Positions 31,675 to 40,450 are shown, counted from the stretch's first letter. The stretch is DNA of 64,000 nucleotides from Cyclobacteriaceae bacterium (GCA_019638255.1 JAHBUD010000001.1:744001-808000), one strand, 5' to 3'. Program-made: numbers and translations. Notes: a model not told the origin generated them from the sequence alone.

Positions 31675-32244
31675 ATGTCATCGCACCACATTGTACGGGA
31701 AAATCAAGAACCTGCATTGGTCATTGCGGACATGAGTGCTTTGCCTGTTGAATGGCTGCAGCAGTTGCTGGAGTGGAGTCCTACAGTAACGGTATTTGAT
31801 TCAGCTGTGGAGGCGGTAAGAAATCTCGGGATTAAGCTTGACGTGGTGATCACAAAGCCGGGACGTGTACGTGAGTTTGTTGATTTATTAAATGATCAAA
31901 CTCCTGTAAAAATCCTGGGGCATCACACCGATGATCATCCGGTAAACACTGCGATGATGTTTTTTGTAGCAGGCAAATATAAAGCTGTGAACGTTGTAGG
32001 AATAGAACCTTCAATACTTGAACCATTTACTGCTCAAATCGATATCGTGACTTTCCATGGTGGAAAGCGGTGGGTGTATGCACGGCAGGGAAAGTTTGAG
32101 AAATGGGTAACCAAGGGTACAACATTTACATTGCCGGAGAAGCTGATTTCCGTTGAGGGAATTGATGCGGCCGGTTATGCCGTGAAGGATGGTATTGTAA
32201 AAGCAAAAAGTGATTTGGCATTTTGGATTGGTGAGAAGATTTGA
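31675..32244 (+). CDS. Conserved-looking cytoplasmic protein, possibly thiamine pyrophosphokinase-related
   Basis: A 189-residue protein with a Rossmann-like first part (LGIKLDVVITKPGRVREF, VNVVGIEPS). The alternation of strand and helix and the TDDHPVNTAMMFFVAGKYKAVNVVGI stretch recall thiamine pyrophosphokinase, in which a D-rich motif (DGDxDS and DxxD) binds ATP and metal. Those acidic residues are largely missing, so the enzyme would be degenerate or unrelated. I would annotate it as unknown with a TPK-like look. Confidence 0.45.
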   Translation: MSSHHIVRENQEPALVIADMSALPVEWLQQLLEWSPTVTVFDSAVEAVRNLGIKLDVVITKPGRVREFVDLLNDQTPVKILGHHTDDHPVNTAMMFFVAGKYKAVNVVGIEPSILEPFTAQIDIVTFHGGKRWVYARQGKFEKWVTKGTTFTLPEKLISVEGIDAAGYAVKDGIVKAKSDLAFWIGEKI

Positions 32245-32295
32245 GCTTTTTAATATCCAAGCATTTAAATCAGTAACAAATAATATTCGCGATTA

Positions 32296-32310
32296 CTTAG
32301 CGTCTTAGCG
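32296..32310. repeat. CTTAGCG direct repeat
   Basis: CTTAGCG occurs twice, separated by one T, followed by the GC-rich run CCTCCGCGCGG. Words of this kind (CTTAGCG/CTTTGCG) are recurrent short intergenic sequences in many Bacteroidota. The gap 32245-32365 shows nothing else. Confidence 0.35.
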
Positions 32311-32365
32311 CCTCCGCGCGGTAAAGTAAGTTTTAGCAAAAGAGTTCCAGGGCCTGAAGCAGATC

Positions 32366-33031
32366 TCAGATTTCCAATTTATTCAAGTCAACCTTCTCTA
32401 TGGGATGAGCCGTATCATGCAACAAGTGAAAGGATCCGTTTGGCAACCAATCAGCCACCTGTTCAGAGAAATCCCGATCGGCCATATCGTCCTTATCCCC
32501 AAGGTAAATAGTAACAGGATGGATGATTGTTTTAAGATTTTCCGCTGTTAGCTGCGGATTGTTTCCTAGGCTGAGCATCATGTCACCTGTCTTTTTCAAT
32601 AACTCTTTCCAATCGTTTGGTGCGTGTCGGTGTTCCAGTATACGCGCGAAAGCCGGAACTTTCTCCAGGATTTTTTCAGTATTGAGTTTACGCACTTCTT
32701 TTTCAGCAGAAGCAACCGACCAATCGAATTTAGTGCCCAGTGTTATGATCTTTCCGATGCGTTGCGGATGCATTAGCGCCAGCCACACCGTCACATAGCC
32801 GCCCATGCTGTACCCGAAAACATCAACCTTTTCAAGCGGCTGTTGATCAAGAAATCGTAAGACATCTTCAGCAAAAGTTTCAATACCGAATGATTCCCGA
32901 AAAGGCTCACCGCTATGCCCCGAAAAGTTAAGCGTAAAAACTTTTTTACCCTTGCTTTCCAGCTTGTGCTTTAATGGTTCAAGCTGAGTGGTTGAGCCAA
33001 GGGCTCCATGAAGTAAGAGAACAGGATTCAT
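32366..33031 (-). CDS. Alpha/beta hydrolase
   Basis: A 221-residue hydrolase. I chose the ATG at 33031 because it overlaps the prmC stop by four bases (ATGA), whereas an upstream frame to 33052 adds seven residues inside prmC. The triad parts are visible: nucleophile Ser in GYSMGGYV, Asp in YLGDKDDMADR and His in LLHDTAHPIEKVD; an oxyanion HG motif stands at LLLHGALGS. The substrate is unknown; the gene is coupled to prmC. Confidence 0.88.
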   Translation of the reverse strand: MNPVLLLHGALGSTTQLEPLKHKLESKGKKVFTLNFSGHSGEPFRESFGIETFAEDVLRFLDQQPLEKVDVFGYSMGGYVTVWLALMHPQRIGKIITLGTKFDWSVASAEKEVRKLNTEKILEKVPAFARILEHRHAPNDWKELLKKTGDMMLSLGNNPQLTAENLKTIIHPVTIYLGDKDDMADRDFSEQVADWLPNGSFHLLHDTAHPIEKVDLNKLEI

Positions 33032-33885
33032 GCGGGTTTCCATGTTGCGCATACAAATCGATCATTAACATTTATATCTTTAATGAGAACGACATCTGAA
33101 TAGCCCTCCGCTTGAAAAACAGAAACAGTTTCCGCTCCATGCAATGCATTGATTTCTACCAGTACGTTTCCCCCCGACTTAAGCACAAGCTTTCCACGTG
33201 CAGCAATGGCTTTATAAAAAATCAACGGATCATGATCAGGAGCGAATAAAGCCAGGTGCGGCTCATGGTCCAACACATGTTGCTGTATGGATTTTTTTTC
33301 ATGTTGGACAACATATGGTGGATTGCTCACAATGATGTCGAGATCTGATAGTGGGATAATCTCATTTAAAATATCGTGTTTGAGTAACGTTACGTTTGGT
33401 TCAAGCCGCTCAACGTTTTTACGGGCAATAGCCAAGGCTTCGTCACTGATGTCAGTGGCATAAACTTCAGCGTGTGGCATTAAGGATTTCAATGCGATGG
33501 CAATACATCCACTGCCTGTTCCGATATCCAGTATTCGAATGGGTTGTGCTTCATGTGATACCGGTAGAGGGACATGTTTTACCAATTCTTCTGTTTCCGG
33601 GCGAGGGATCAAAACCGCAGGATTGACCAGAAATCGTTTACCCATAAATTCGGCCTCGCCTAATATATATTGTATAGGTTCATGGCGATTCAGCCGATTC
33701 GCAATGATGTTCAGGTTGGCTTGTAACCTTTCGGGCACCTGTACATCTTTTTCCATCAAAATTTCGGTTGGCGATAACCCGAGCTCATGTTCCATTACCA
33801 AAAAGGTGAGTTGCTGAATTTCATCCGGTGATTCCTCCAGGTTGATTTTTTGAATGAAATCCGAATAAAGCCTTTTTGCATTCAT
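33028..33885 (-). CDS. prmC: Peptide chain release factor N5-glutamine methyltransferase
   Basis: A 285-residue methyltransferase with an N-terminal helical domain (about 1-90) and a Rossmann SAM-binding domain. Key motifs are RILDIGTGSGCIAIALK (SAM loop) and IIVSNPPYV, the NPPY catalytic motif that positions the glutamine. It methylates the GGQ glutamine of RF1 and RF2. It is coupled by ATGA to the hydrolase gene and divergent from ribD, with 63 bp between the starts. Confidence 0.95.
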   Translation of the reverse strand: MNAKRLYSDFIQKINLEESPDEIQQLTFLVMEHELGLSPTEILMEKDVQVPERLQANLNIIANRLNRHEPIQYILGEAEFMGKRFLVNPAVLIPRPETEELVKHVPLPVSHEAQPIRILDIGTGSGCIAIALKSLMPHAEVYATDISDEALAIARKNVERLEPNVTLLKHDILNEIIPLSDLDIIVSNPPYVVQHEKKSIQQHVLDHEPHLALFAPDHDPLIFYKAIAARGKLVLKSGGNVLVEINALHGAETVSVFQAEGYSDVVLIKDINVNDRFVCATWKPA

Positions 33886-33922
33886 GGAAATGGTCGCAAA
33901 TCTTTCTTCGCGAAAAGTGTTG

Positions 33923-33930
33923 TAAGTTTA
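33923..33930 (+). promoter_or_regulatory. Candidate -7 box for ribD
   Basis: TAAGTTTA (one mismatch to TAnnTTTG) lies 18 bp before the ATG at 33949. A matching -33 box is not clear. Confidence 0.3.
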
Positions 33931-33948
33931 TACCCGCTTGTAAAAGTA

Positions 33949-35004
33949 ATGATGAAGAGGCACGATCACCACCTTGATGAACTTTTTGTGCAGCGCTGCC
34001 TGGAGCTGGCTGCTTTGGGTCGTGGAGCGGTTAGTCCAAATCCAATGGTGGGCTGTGCTATTGTTCATAACGGAAAAATAATCGGAGAAGGCTGGCATAA
34101 AAAATTTGGAGAGGCACATGCCGAGGTAAATGCCATCCACAATGTTGAAAATAAAGACTTACTTTCGGAAAGCACCGTGTATGTTAACCTTGAGCCGTGC
34201 TCGCATTTTGGAAAAACGCCTCCGTGCGTTGATCTGCTGATTGAGCACAAGGTAAAGAAAGTAGTCATTGCCAACCTGGATACCCATCCGAAAGTATCGG
34301 GCGAGGGAATTAAGAAATTGCGAACATCGGGTATTGAAGTCATTACCGGAATACTGGATAAACAGGGCCGTGAACTGAATAAGCGATTCTTCACAGCAGT
34401 TGAAAAAAGCAGGCCCTACATTATTTTGAAATGGGCACAAACGGCTGATGGGTTTATCGCCCAGGCTAACTACGAATCAAAATGGATCAGTAATGAATAC
34501 TCGCGCCAGTTGGTGCACAAGTGGCGCAGTGAGGAAGATGGAATTTTAGTGGGCACAAAAACAGTGTTTCATGATAACCCGCAGTTGAATGTGCGCGAGT
34601 GGACGGGCAGAAATCCGGTGCGGATTGTAATCGATCGGTTTTTAAAACTGAACAATAAGTTAAATGTATTTGATGGCCGCCAATTAACGATTGTTTATAA
34701 TCTTTTGAAACATGAGGAGCACAACCAGTTGATTCTTGCCCGGGTAGATGAAGCTGATTTCCTGCCTCAGCTTTTGCAGGATTTACATAAACGCGGCATC
34801 CACTCGGTAATGGTTGAGGGCGGGGCACAAACCTTGAAATTCTTTCTGGATGCCGGGTTATGGGATGAAGCCCGCATTTTCAGTTCTCCAAGAACATTCC
34901 AAAAAGGAATTTCTGCACCGGTTTTGCAGGCAAAACTTTCTTCCACCGAAACCGTAATGAACGATACCTTGTTTACATATCACCCTGTATATGGAGAAAA
35001 TTAA
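33949..35004 (+). CDS. ribD: Bifunctional riboflavin deaminase/reductase
   Basis: A 351-residue protein starting at ATG 33949 or the adjacent ATG 33952; a longer frame from 33850 runs into prmC and is rejected. The N-terminal deaminase has the zinc motif HAEVNAI and PCSHFGKTPPC. The C-terminal reductase domain (about 150 onwards) includes LKWAQTADGFIA and VEGGAQTLKFFLD. It carries out the second and third steps of riboflavin synthesis in the cytoplasm. It overlaps the cupin gene by 14 bp; other rib genes are not in the window. Confidence 0.95.
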   Translation: MMKRHDHHLDELFVQRCLELAALGRGAVSPNPMVGCAIVHNGKIIGEGWHKKFGEAHAEVNAIHNVENKDLLSESTVYVNLEPCSHFGKTPPCVDLLIEHKVKKVVIANLDTHPKVSGEGIKKLRTSGIEVITGILDKQGRELNKRFFTAVEKSRPYIILKWAQTADGFIAQANYESKWISNEYSRQLVHKWRSEEDGILVGTKTVFHDNPQLNVREWTGRNPVRIVIDRFLKLNNKLNVFDGRQLTIVYNLLKHEEHNQLILARVDEADFLPQLLQDLHKRGIHSVMVEGGAQTLKFFLDAGLWDEARIFSSPRTFQKGISAPVLQAKLSSTETVMNDTLFTYHPVYGEN

Positions 35005-35350
35005 TCTTCACGAAAAATTCAGTCAGTTCGCTGATCATTGGAATCCACGCATCGTTGGTGAACTCAATGGACAGCAAGTAAAAGTTACTAAACTAAAAGG
35101 TGAGTTTTTCTGGCATCATCACGAACATGAAGATGAACTCTTTTTGATTATAAGGGGAAAATTGAAAATGGCCTTTCGTGACAAGGTTGTAGAGATTAAT
35201 GAAGGAGAATTTATCATTGTGCCGCGTGGTGTAGAGCATAAACCCATAGCCGAGGAAGAAGTAGAGGTTTTATTGTTCGAACCAGCCTCTACCTTAAATA
35301 CGGGTAATGTTGAAAACGAAAGAACACGACATAAACTTGAGCGACTTTAA
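34991..35350 (+). CDS. Small cupin protein
   Basis: A 119-residue single-domain cupin. Motif 1 is FFWHHHEHEDELFLIIRGKLKM, with the metal-binding His-x-His and Glu, and motif 2 is GEFIIVPRGVEHKP with the last His. It overlaps ribD by 14 bp and is followed 3 bp later by the fRMsr gene, so all three are probably co-transcribed. Substrate unknown. Confidence 0.9.
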   Translation: MEKINLHEKFSQFADHWNPRIVGELNGQQVKVTKLKGEFFWHHHEHEDELFLIIRGKLKMAFRDKVVEINEGEFIIVPRGVEHKPIAEEEVEVLLFEPASTLNTGNVENERTRHKLERL

Positions 35351-35353
35351 TTT

Positions 35354-35836
35354 ATGGCTGAAGAACTTATTATCTCAAACTCTACCGATAAGCAGCAGCG
35401 TTACGAAACGCTAATCCCTCAAATTGAAGCCCTCGTTTCAGGTGAGCCAGATCTTATTGCCAATCTTTCTAACATAGTGGCTGCGCTCAAACAAACGATG
35501 AATTTTTTCTGGGTAGGATTTTATGTTGTTAAGAATGATCAGCTTGTGCTCGGCCCTTTTCAAGGGCCTATTGCCTGCACACGAATAGGACTTGGTAAAG
35601 GTGTGTGCGGGACCTCCTGGAAAGAGAAGCGAACCATTATCGTTCCCAACGTAGATGAATTTCCCGGGCATATTGCCTGTAGTTCGGCATCAAAATCTGA
35701 AATTGTTTTGCCTGCCTTTAAGAGCAATGAAGTATTTCTGGTTTTGGATGTCGACAGCGATAAGTTGAATGACTTCGATGCAGTGGACGAAAAATACCTG
35801 GACGCAGTTATGCGCATGGTTGAACGGTTCATTTAA
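35354..35836 (+). CDS. msrC: Free methionine-(R)-sulfoxide reductase (GAF domain)
   Basis: A 160-residue GAF-domain reductase. The three family cysteines stand at C75 (IACTRIG), C85 (GVCGTSW) and C109 (HIACSS), with the 10- and 24-residue spacing seen in the E. coli enzyme. It reduces free methionine-R-sulfoxide using thioredoxin, so it protects against oxidation. It starts 3 bp after the cupin gene and ends the ribD operon before a small terminator. Confidence 0.92.
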   Translation: MAEELIISNSTDKQQRYETLIPQIEALVSGEPDLIANLSNIVAALKQTMNFFWVGFYVVKNDQLVLGPFQGPIACTRIGLGKGVCGTSWKEKRTIIVPNVDEFPGHIACSSASKSEIVLPAFKSNEVFLVLDVDSDKLNDFDAVDEKYLDAVMRMVERFI

Positions 35837-35851
35837 ACCACCCCCGTTTTC

Positions 35852-35870
35852 CCCCATAAGCATGGGGTTT
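35852..35870 (+). terminator. Terminator of the ribD operon
   Basis: CCCCAT (35852-35857), loop AAGC, ATGGGG (35862-35867), then TTT. A short, GC-rich stem after the last gene of the operon. Confidence 0.45.
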
Positions 35871-35916
35871 AATGCCAATCGGGTAAAATCTGCTTTTTAA
35901 TAGAAGGCACAATTGC

Positions 35917-35924
35917 TACTTTAG
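35917..35924 (+). promoter_or_regulatory. Candidate -7 box for the repeat-domain protein
   Basis: TACTTTAG (one mismatch to TAnnTTTG) lies 24 bp before the ATG at 35949; the -33 region is not clear. Confidence 0.3.
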
Positions 35925-35948
35925 TGAACCTTCTCAACGCAGCCAATT

Positions 35949-37262
35949 ATGAAGAAAATTTTTACAGGAGCACTGATACTCTGCTCGTTTGCCGTAGTTG
36001 GACAAATCGGCTCAAAAGCTCAACAACAATCAGGTATTCACGGTACCTGGACAAACAATCAGTTTGGCTACCAGATGACACTAAAGTTAAACACAGACGG
36101 TTCCGGTGAGTTTGATGGCGAGCCTATGAAGTACACGGTTGCAGGAAGTAAACTAACCTTGAATCTCTCGGGCGTTTCAACACCATACAATTATGTGTTG
36201 CAGGACAATGCCTTAACGCTTTCTGGTGGTGATATTGACGGTAGCATCGTCTTTGCGCGTCAGGGAGTGGGGCCGGTGACAACTCCGGCACAGCCGGCAT
36301 CAGCAAATCTTCCAACGGTTCAACAAGGTGGTGCCGGAGGTAAAACAGCAGGCATCGTAGGTGTTTGGAGTGGCAATGGCGAAACCATCGAGTTTAAAAA
36401 TAATGGCGAATGTTTGTATGCAGGCCAAACTCTTGGCTATGAGCTTTCGGGCAATGCTCTTATACTTAAAACTGCTCAAGGCAACGCAACAATGAATTAT
36501 GTATTAACCGGAAATCAACTAACGCTATCGGCCAACGGACAAAGTTTTACGTATTCAAAAAGCGGAACTGAGAAAGCTGCCCCCACCTCAAGTCTTCCTT
36601 CTGCCCAACAAAAAAATACTGAGACTTCAACCGGAACCGGGTCAACAGATATTGTAGGTGTTTGGACGAGAAGTAATGAGATCATCGAGTTTAATAAGAA
36701 TGGCCAATGTTTATATGGCGGCCAAACCTTTACCTATAAGGTTTCCGGTAGTTCCATAACAATTCAATCGGCTCAAGGCAGTGCATCCATGGGTTACGTA
36801 TTAAGCGGAAATGAACTCATGCTTTCTATCAACGGTCAAACATCTGTTTACTCACGTGGAGGAGCAGGTGCGACTGGTCAGGCTCAACCGGCATCGGCCA
36901 ACAGGCGTATTGCCCCGGAACTTGTTGGCAAGTGGTGCTGGATTAATGTTACGTCTACCAACTCAGGCGGAAGAACTTCAGAGCGTTGTATTACCTTTAA
37001 CGGTGATGGCACCTATCAGTATGCGGCAGAGAGTTCGATGAGCGTGAACACCAATGCTTTTTATGGCGGAACAAATTCACAAAGCAGCGATCGCGGCACC
37101 TGGACCTACGATGGTGTGAGGGTCTATTACAATTCACAAATGGGTCGGGGCGCTGGTTCATATGTTCTTGAAAAACGCAATCACCCGAAGAACAACGATC
37201 CCATGATTGTGCTGGACGGTGAAACGTATGTAACGCAATATCAAAAACCACGGTGGCAATAA
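35949..37262 (+). CDS. Exported protein with four lipocalin-like repeat units
   Basis: A 437-residue protein with a signal peptide (residues 1-18, ending AVVGQ). Three tandem units of about 75 residues follow, joined by Pro/Ala/Ser/Thr linkers: each has G-x-W, a Gly/Asp/Asn-rich turn, then Y-x(5)-L and L-S-x-N-G (for example IVGVWSGNGETIEFKNNGEC and IVGVWTRSNEIIEFNKNGQC). A longer fourth unit starts ELVGKWCWINVT and holds two cysteines. The tandem units have diverged, so they are an old duplication. It is 16 bp upstream of an exported aminotransferase gene. Function unknown. Confidence 0.75.
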   Translation: MKKIFTGALILCSFAVVGQIGSKAQQQSGIHGTWTNNQFGYQMTLKLNTDGSGEFDGEPMKYTVAGSKLTLNLSGVSTPYNYVLQDNALTLSGGDIDGSIVFARQGVGPVTTPAQPASANLPTVQQGGAGGKTAGIVGVWSGNGETIEFKNNGECLYAGQTLGYELSGNALILKTAQGNATMNYVLTGNQLTLSANGQSFTYSKSGTEKAAPTSSLPSAQQKNTETSTGTGSTDIVGVWTRSNEIIEFNKNGQCLYGGQTFTYKVSGSSITIQSAQGSASMGYVLSGNELMLSINGQTSVYSRGGAGATGQAQPASANRRIAPELVGKWCWINVTSTNSGGRTSERCITFNGDGTYQYAAESSMSVNTNAFYGGTNSQSSDRGTWTYDGVRVYYNSQMGRGAGSYVLEKRNHPKNNDPMIVLDGETYVTQYQKPRWQ

Positions 37263-37278
37263 TTTAAAAAGAAGAGAG

Positions 37279-38418
37279 ATGACTACACGGAGACAATGGC
37301 TGAAATCTGCATTGGCAGCTGGTGCAGGATTACCCTTGAGTTTAACATTGGCCGATCAACTGATGGCCACACCGGTTAGCCGGGCGGAGCGATGGCATGG
37401 TATTGAACCTCTCGTAAACGGTAAACTTGTTCGGCTGGGTTCAAATGAGAATCCATACGGACCATCAGAAAAAGCACGCAAGGCCATTGTTGAGAGTATG
37501 TCGGAAGGTAATCGATATGCACACAGCGTTGCACAAGAACTTCGAAACACCATTGCACAGCGTGAAGGTGTAGCGCCTGAATTTGTGCTGATGGGCTGTG
37601 GGTCATCGGAGTTGTTATGCCTTGCAGGCATGACTGCAGGATTGGAAGGAGGTGCAGTACTTTCGGCATTCCCAACATTTCGCTTGCTGATGGACTATGC
37701 TACAAAATTTAATGCCCGTTGGGATCGGGTTGATTTAGATGCCAACATGGTACACGATTTAGAAGCTATGGCATCCGCAGTAAAATCAGATACACGAATA
37801 GTTTTTGTAGTGAACCCCAACAACCCAACCGGAACTGTTGTTGACCATGATAAACTGAAATCCTTCTGTCAGGATGTTTCAAAGAAGGCCACCGTGTTTG
37901 CAGATGAGGCCTATATTGAATTTCTAGATCAACCAGAAAAGAAATCAATGGTGGAGTTGGTGAAGCAAGGCCACAATGTAATTGTATCACGCACGTTTTC
38001 GAAAGTCTACGGCTTAGCCGGATTACGAATCGGGTATTTGATTGGCCAGCCGGATACCCTGAGGAAAATGGCCGAAAAACAAGTTTGGGGAACAAACAAC
38101 CAGGCGGGTCTTGCTGCTGCCAATGCCAGCCTTGAGGACAAAGAGTTTGTGGCCATGACACGCAAGAAGAACACGGAGGCGCGTCAACATCTCTTCAATT
38201 ATCTCGATAGTAAGAAGTGGTCTTATGGAAAATCAATGGCCAATGTAGTTTTCTTTCCTGCCCCAATGGACGGAAAAACAATTCTTGAAGAAACCGAGAA
38301 GAAAGGTTTCCAGATACGCGTTTGGGATTATGCGGGAAAGGAATGGTGCCGCGTAAGCATTGGTACGCTAGATGAGATGAAAGGATTTACAAAAGCTTTT
38401 GATCAAGTTGTGGGATAA
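37279..38418 (+). CDS. Tat-exported HisC-like PLP aminotransferase
   Basis: A 379-residue fold-type I aminotransferase of the histidinol-phosphate aminotransferase group, with NPNNPTG, EAYIEF and the PLP-lysine motif SRTFSKVYGLAGLRIGY. Unusually, it begins with a twin-arginine signal (TTRRQWLKS followed by a hydrophobic stretch to about residue 27, ADQLMA), so it should be exported folded with its cofactor. A cytoplasmic HisC lacks such a leader, so this is probably a separate periplasmic enzyme. The substrate is unknown. It follows the repeat-domain gene by 16 bp. Confidence 0.87.
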   Translation: MTTRRQWLKSALAAGAGLPLSLTLADQLMATPVSRAERWHGIEPLVNGKLVRLGSNENPYGPSEKARKAIVESMSEGNRYAHSVAQELRNTIAQREGVAPEFVLMGCGSSELLCLAGMTAGLEGGAVLSAFPTFRLLMDYATKFNARWDRVDLDANMVHDLEAMASAVKSDTRIVFVVNPNNPTGTVVDHDKLKSFCQDVSKKATVFADEAYIEFLDQPEKKSMVELVKQGHNVIVSRTFSKVYGLAGLRIGYLIGQPDTLRKMAEKQVWGTNNQAGLAAANASLEDKEFVAMTRKKNTEARQHLFNYLDSKKWSYGKSMANVVFFPAPMDGKTILEETEKKGFQIRVWDYAGKEWCRVSIGTLDEMKGFTKAFDQVVG

Positions 38419-38440
38419 TTCACAAGCTGTCTTAAAACTT

Positions 38441-39550
38441 TTAAGCAATTGTCATAGTGACCGGTTGCTTGCCTAACTCTTTTAACAGTCGGGCGTGGCC
38501 TGCAAGGGCGCCTATAAACGTTGGTTCACTTTTGTAGGGAAGCCCGAATTCTTTTGCTGTTTCTTGTACAATGCTTGAAATTTTCCGGTAGTGAACATGA
38601 CACACGTTCGGAAACAAGTGGTGTTCAACCTGGTAATTTAATCCCCCCACGTACCACGAAAGTATTTTGTTTCGGTTTGCAAAGTTGGTAGTTGTATGCA
38701 ATTGATGGATGGCCCACGTATTTTCCAGCATTCCTTTTTCATCGGGTTCAGGGTATTCCGTACCATCAATAACATGCGCAGGTTGAAATATGATGGCCAG
38801 AATAAATCCGGCAATGTAATGCATCAGTAATACACCCAAAAGAACATGCCACCAGGCAAATGGCAATAGCAAAACAGGAATAACAAATATATAGGCTACA
38901 TAAAAAGCTTTTGTACCCAATAAAATCAACCATTCGGTAACAATGTTGGCTTTTTGTTTTTTTACTAACCCTTCGTTCTGGTAGCGCACCAGCCGAACAA
39001 AATCTTTCGCCAACACCCACACAATCGTCATCAGTCCGTACAGAAACCAGGCGTACATATGTTGAAACTTGTGCATGGGTTTCCAATCGGAGTTGGGATG
39101 CATTCGCAGCACTCCGCGTGGACTGATGTCTTCATCAGCATCATGCACATTGGTGTAGGTGTGGTGCAGTACATTATGCTGCACTTTCCAGTTAAAGGCG
39201 TTAGCCCCAACAAGATTTAAAGAGTATCCTATTAAATTATTGATCCATGCTTTATTTGAATATGCACCATGGTTGGCATCATGCATGATAGACAAGCCGA
39301 TACCGGCTACACCAAAACCCATAACAACTACAAGCGCTAACACACTCCATGTTGTTGTTACTGTACCTGAAATAATAAGTGCATAGGGAACCAAGTAAAG
39401 GGCGAACATGAAACAAGTTTTGACAACCATCTCAGCATTTGCATGCTTGCTTATGCCATTGGTTTTAAAGTAATCATTTACGCGTTGATTTAGCGTAATA
39501 AAGAAATCCTGACGTGCGTGTGGAAATTTTATGGATGAAGCTCTACTCAT
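38441..39550 (-). CDS. Membrane fatty acid desaturase
   Basis: A 369-residue acyl-lipid/acyl-CoA desaturase with the three histidine clusters of the family: HDANHG, HNVLHH and QVEHHLFP, and an extra histidine motif HQLHTTTN. Membrane spans lie around residues 45-95 and 195-255. It introduces a double bond into fatty acyl chains and so adjusts membrane fluidity. It is in a stretch with other lipid genes. A -7 box lies upstream. Confidence 0.92.
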   Translation of the reverse strand: MSRASSIKFPHARQDFFITLNQRVNDYFKTNGISKHANAEMVVKTCFMFALYLVPYALIISGTVTTTWSVLALVVVMGFGVAGIGLSIMHDANHGAYSNKAWINNLIGYSLNLVGANAFNWKVQHNVLHHTYTNVHDADEDISPRGVLRMHPNSDWKPMHKFQHMYAWFLYGLMTIVWVLAKDFVRLVRYQNEGLVKKQKANIVTEWLILLGTKAFYVAYIFVIPVLLLPFAWWHVLLGVLLMHYIAGFILAIIFQPAHVIDGTEYPEPDEKGMLENTWAIHQLHTTTNFANRNKILSWYVGGLNYQVEHHLFPNVCHVHYRKISSIVQETAKEFGLPYKSEPTFIGALAGHARLLKELGKQPVTMTIA

Positions 39551-39583
39551 GATTTACGGCAAAAATGTACTGGATCGAATCTT

Positions 39584-39591
39584 CAAAGATA
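39584..39591 (-). promoter_or_regulatory. -7 box of the desaturase gene
   Basis: TATCTTTG on the minus strand matches TAnnTTTG exactly; the ATG lies 33 nt downstream. The -33 region has no clear TTTG. Confidence 0.4.
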
Positions 39592-39675
39592 AGCATCAAA
39601 GCACTGATAAACGCCTGTTAGTCTGCCTTATATTTATAAATGGCAAATGGAGAGTTTAAATGATGTTATCAGAAT

Positions 39676-40332
39676 TTAGAATTCTGCCAGAATAGTCTTT
39701 CCGCCAGTAGTTTTTTCACCTAAGCTGACTTTTACTTTCGCATCAAGGGGAAGAAAAATATCAACCCGTGAACCGAATTTAATAAACCCAAACTCTTGGC
39801 CCTGCTCCAGTTTTTGTCCTTCGGTAACGTAGCATTTAATTCTGCGCGCAAGTGCACCGGCAATCTGACGAAACAGCACCTCAACACCATTGTCCATTTT
39901 AGCCACTACAGTGGTGCGTTCATTCTCTGTGCTGGATTTTGGATGCCAGGCTACCAAATACTTACCCGCATGATAACGATAGTAACTAATGCTTCCGCCT
40001 ACGGGCATACGGTTAATGTGCACGTTAATGGGCGACATGAAAATAGAGATTTGTTTACGTTTGCTTTTAAGGTACTCAGTTTCCTCAGCCTCTTCAATGA
40101 CAACCACTTTGCCATCAGCAGGGGCAATAACCTGCTTGGGATTTTTTTGAACTGTGAAAATTGGGTTTCTGAAAAACTGGAGCACAATCAGATAAAACAC
40201 TACACAAACACCAATAACAATGTTTCGGATGAGTTTTGCTTCCGGTAAGAAATAATCAAAGGCCCAGATAATGCCCACGAACAGGATCAACAGAACAAAT
40301 AACAGCGTGCGTCCTTCTTTGTGAATAGTCAT
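39676..40332 (-). CDS. psd: Phosphatidylserine decarboxylase family proenzyme
   Basis: A 218-residue proenzyme of the short PSD type. Two N-terminal membrane stretches (about 8-25 and 34-52) precede the catalytic part (APADGKVVVIEEA, INVHINRMPVGG). The self-cleavage site is GS at Gly187-Ser188 (FIKFGSRVDIFLP), generating the pyruvoyl group. It makes phosphatidylethanolamine from phosphatidylserine. It has its own promoter, which overlaps the terminator of gdh. Confidence 0.92.
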   Translation of the reverse strand: MTIHKEGRTLLFVLLILFVGIIWAFDYFLPEAKLIRNIVIGVCVVFYLIVLQFFRNPIFTVQKNPKQVIAPADGKVVVIEEAEETEYLKSKRKQISIFMSPINVHINRMPVGGSISYYRYHAGKYLVAWHPKSSTENERTTVVAKMDNGVEVLFRQIAGALARRIKCYVTEGQKLEQGQEFGFIKFGSRVDIFLPLDAKVKVSLGEKTTGGKTILAEF

Positions 40333-40365
40333 GTGTGTGGTTGTTTCGAATTATATTAAGCGATG

Positions 40366-40400
40366 CAAAGGTACGTCATTTAGTTTTATTGAAAACAAAA
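40366..40400 (-). promoter_or_regulatory. Promoter of psd
   Basis: On the minus strand TTTTG (40400-40396), a 22-bp spacer and TACCTTTG (40373-40366) match the Bacteroidota promoter. The TTTTG lies in the T-tract of the gdh terminator, so the two elements share sequence. Confidence 0.55.
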
Positions 40401-40425
40401 AAGCAGTGAGGTGTTGCCTCACTGC
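40396..40425 (-). terminator. Intrinsic terminator of the glutamate dehydrogenase gene
   Basis: On the minus strand GCAGTGAGG (40425-40417) pairs with CCTCACTGC (40411-40403) across a 5-nt loop, followed by TTTTTTG and more T. The 9-bp perfect stem and T-tract make this a well-formed terminator for gdh. Confidence 0.8.
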
Positions 40426-40450
40426 CTGATGTACTTGCGAATACGATAGA

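Noticed and set aside
31675..32244. Firm assignment as thiamine pyrophosphokinase
   Set aside because: The acidic ATP/metal motif of the family is missing; only the general fold pattern is suggestive.
38431..38445. CTTAAAACTTTTAAG palindrome between convergent genes
   Set aside because: A 7-bp AT-rich palindrome with a one-base loop cannot form a usable terminator; likely chance.
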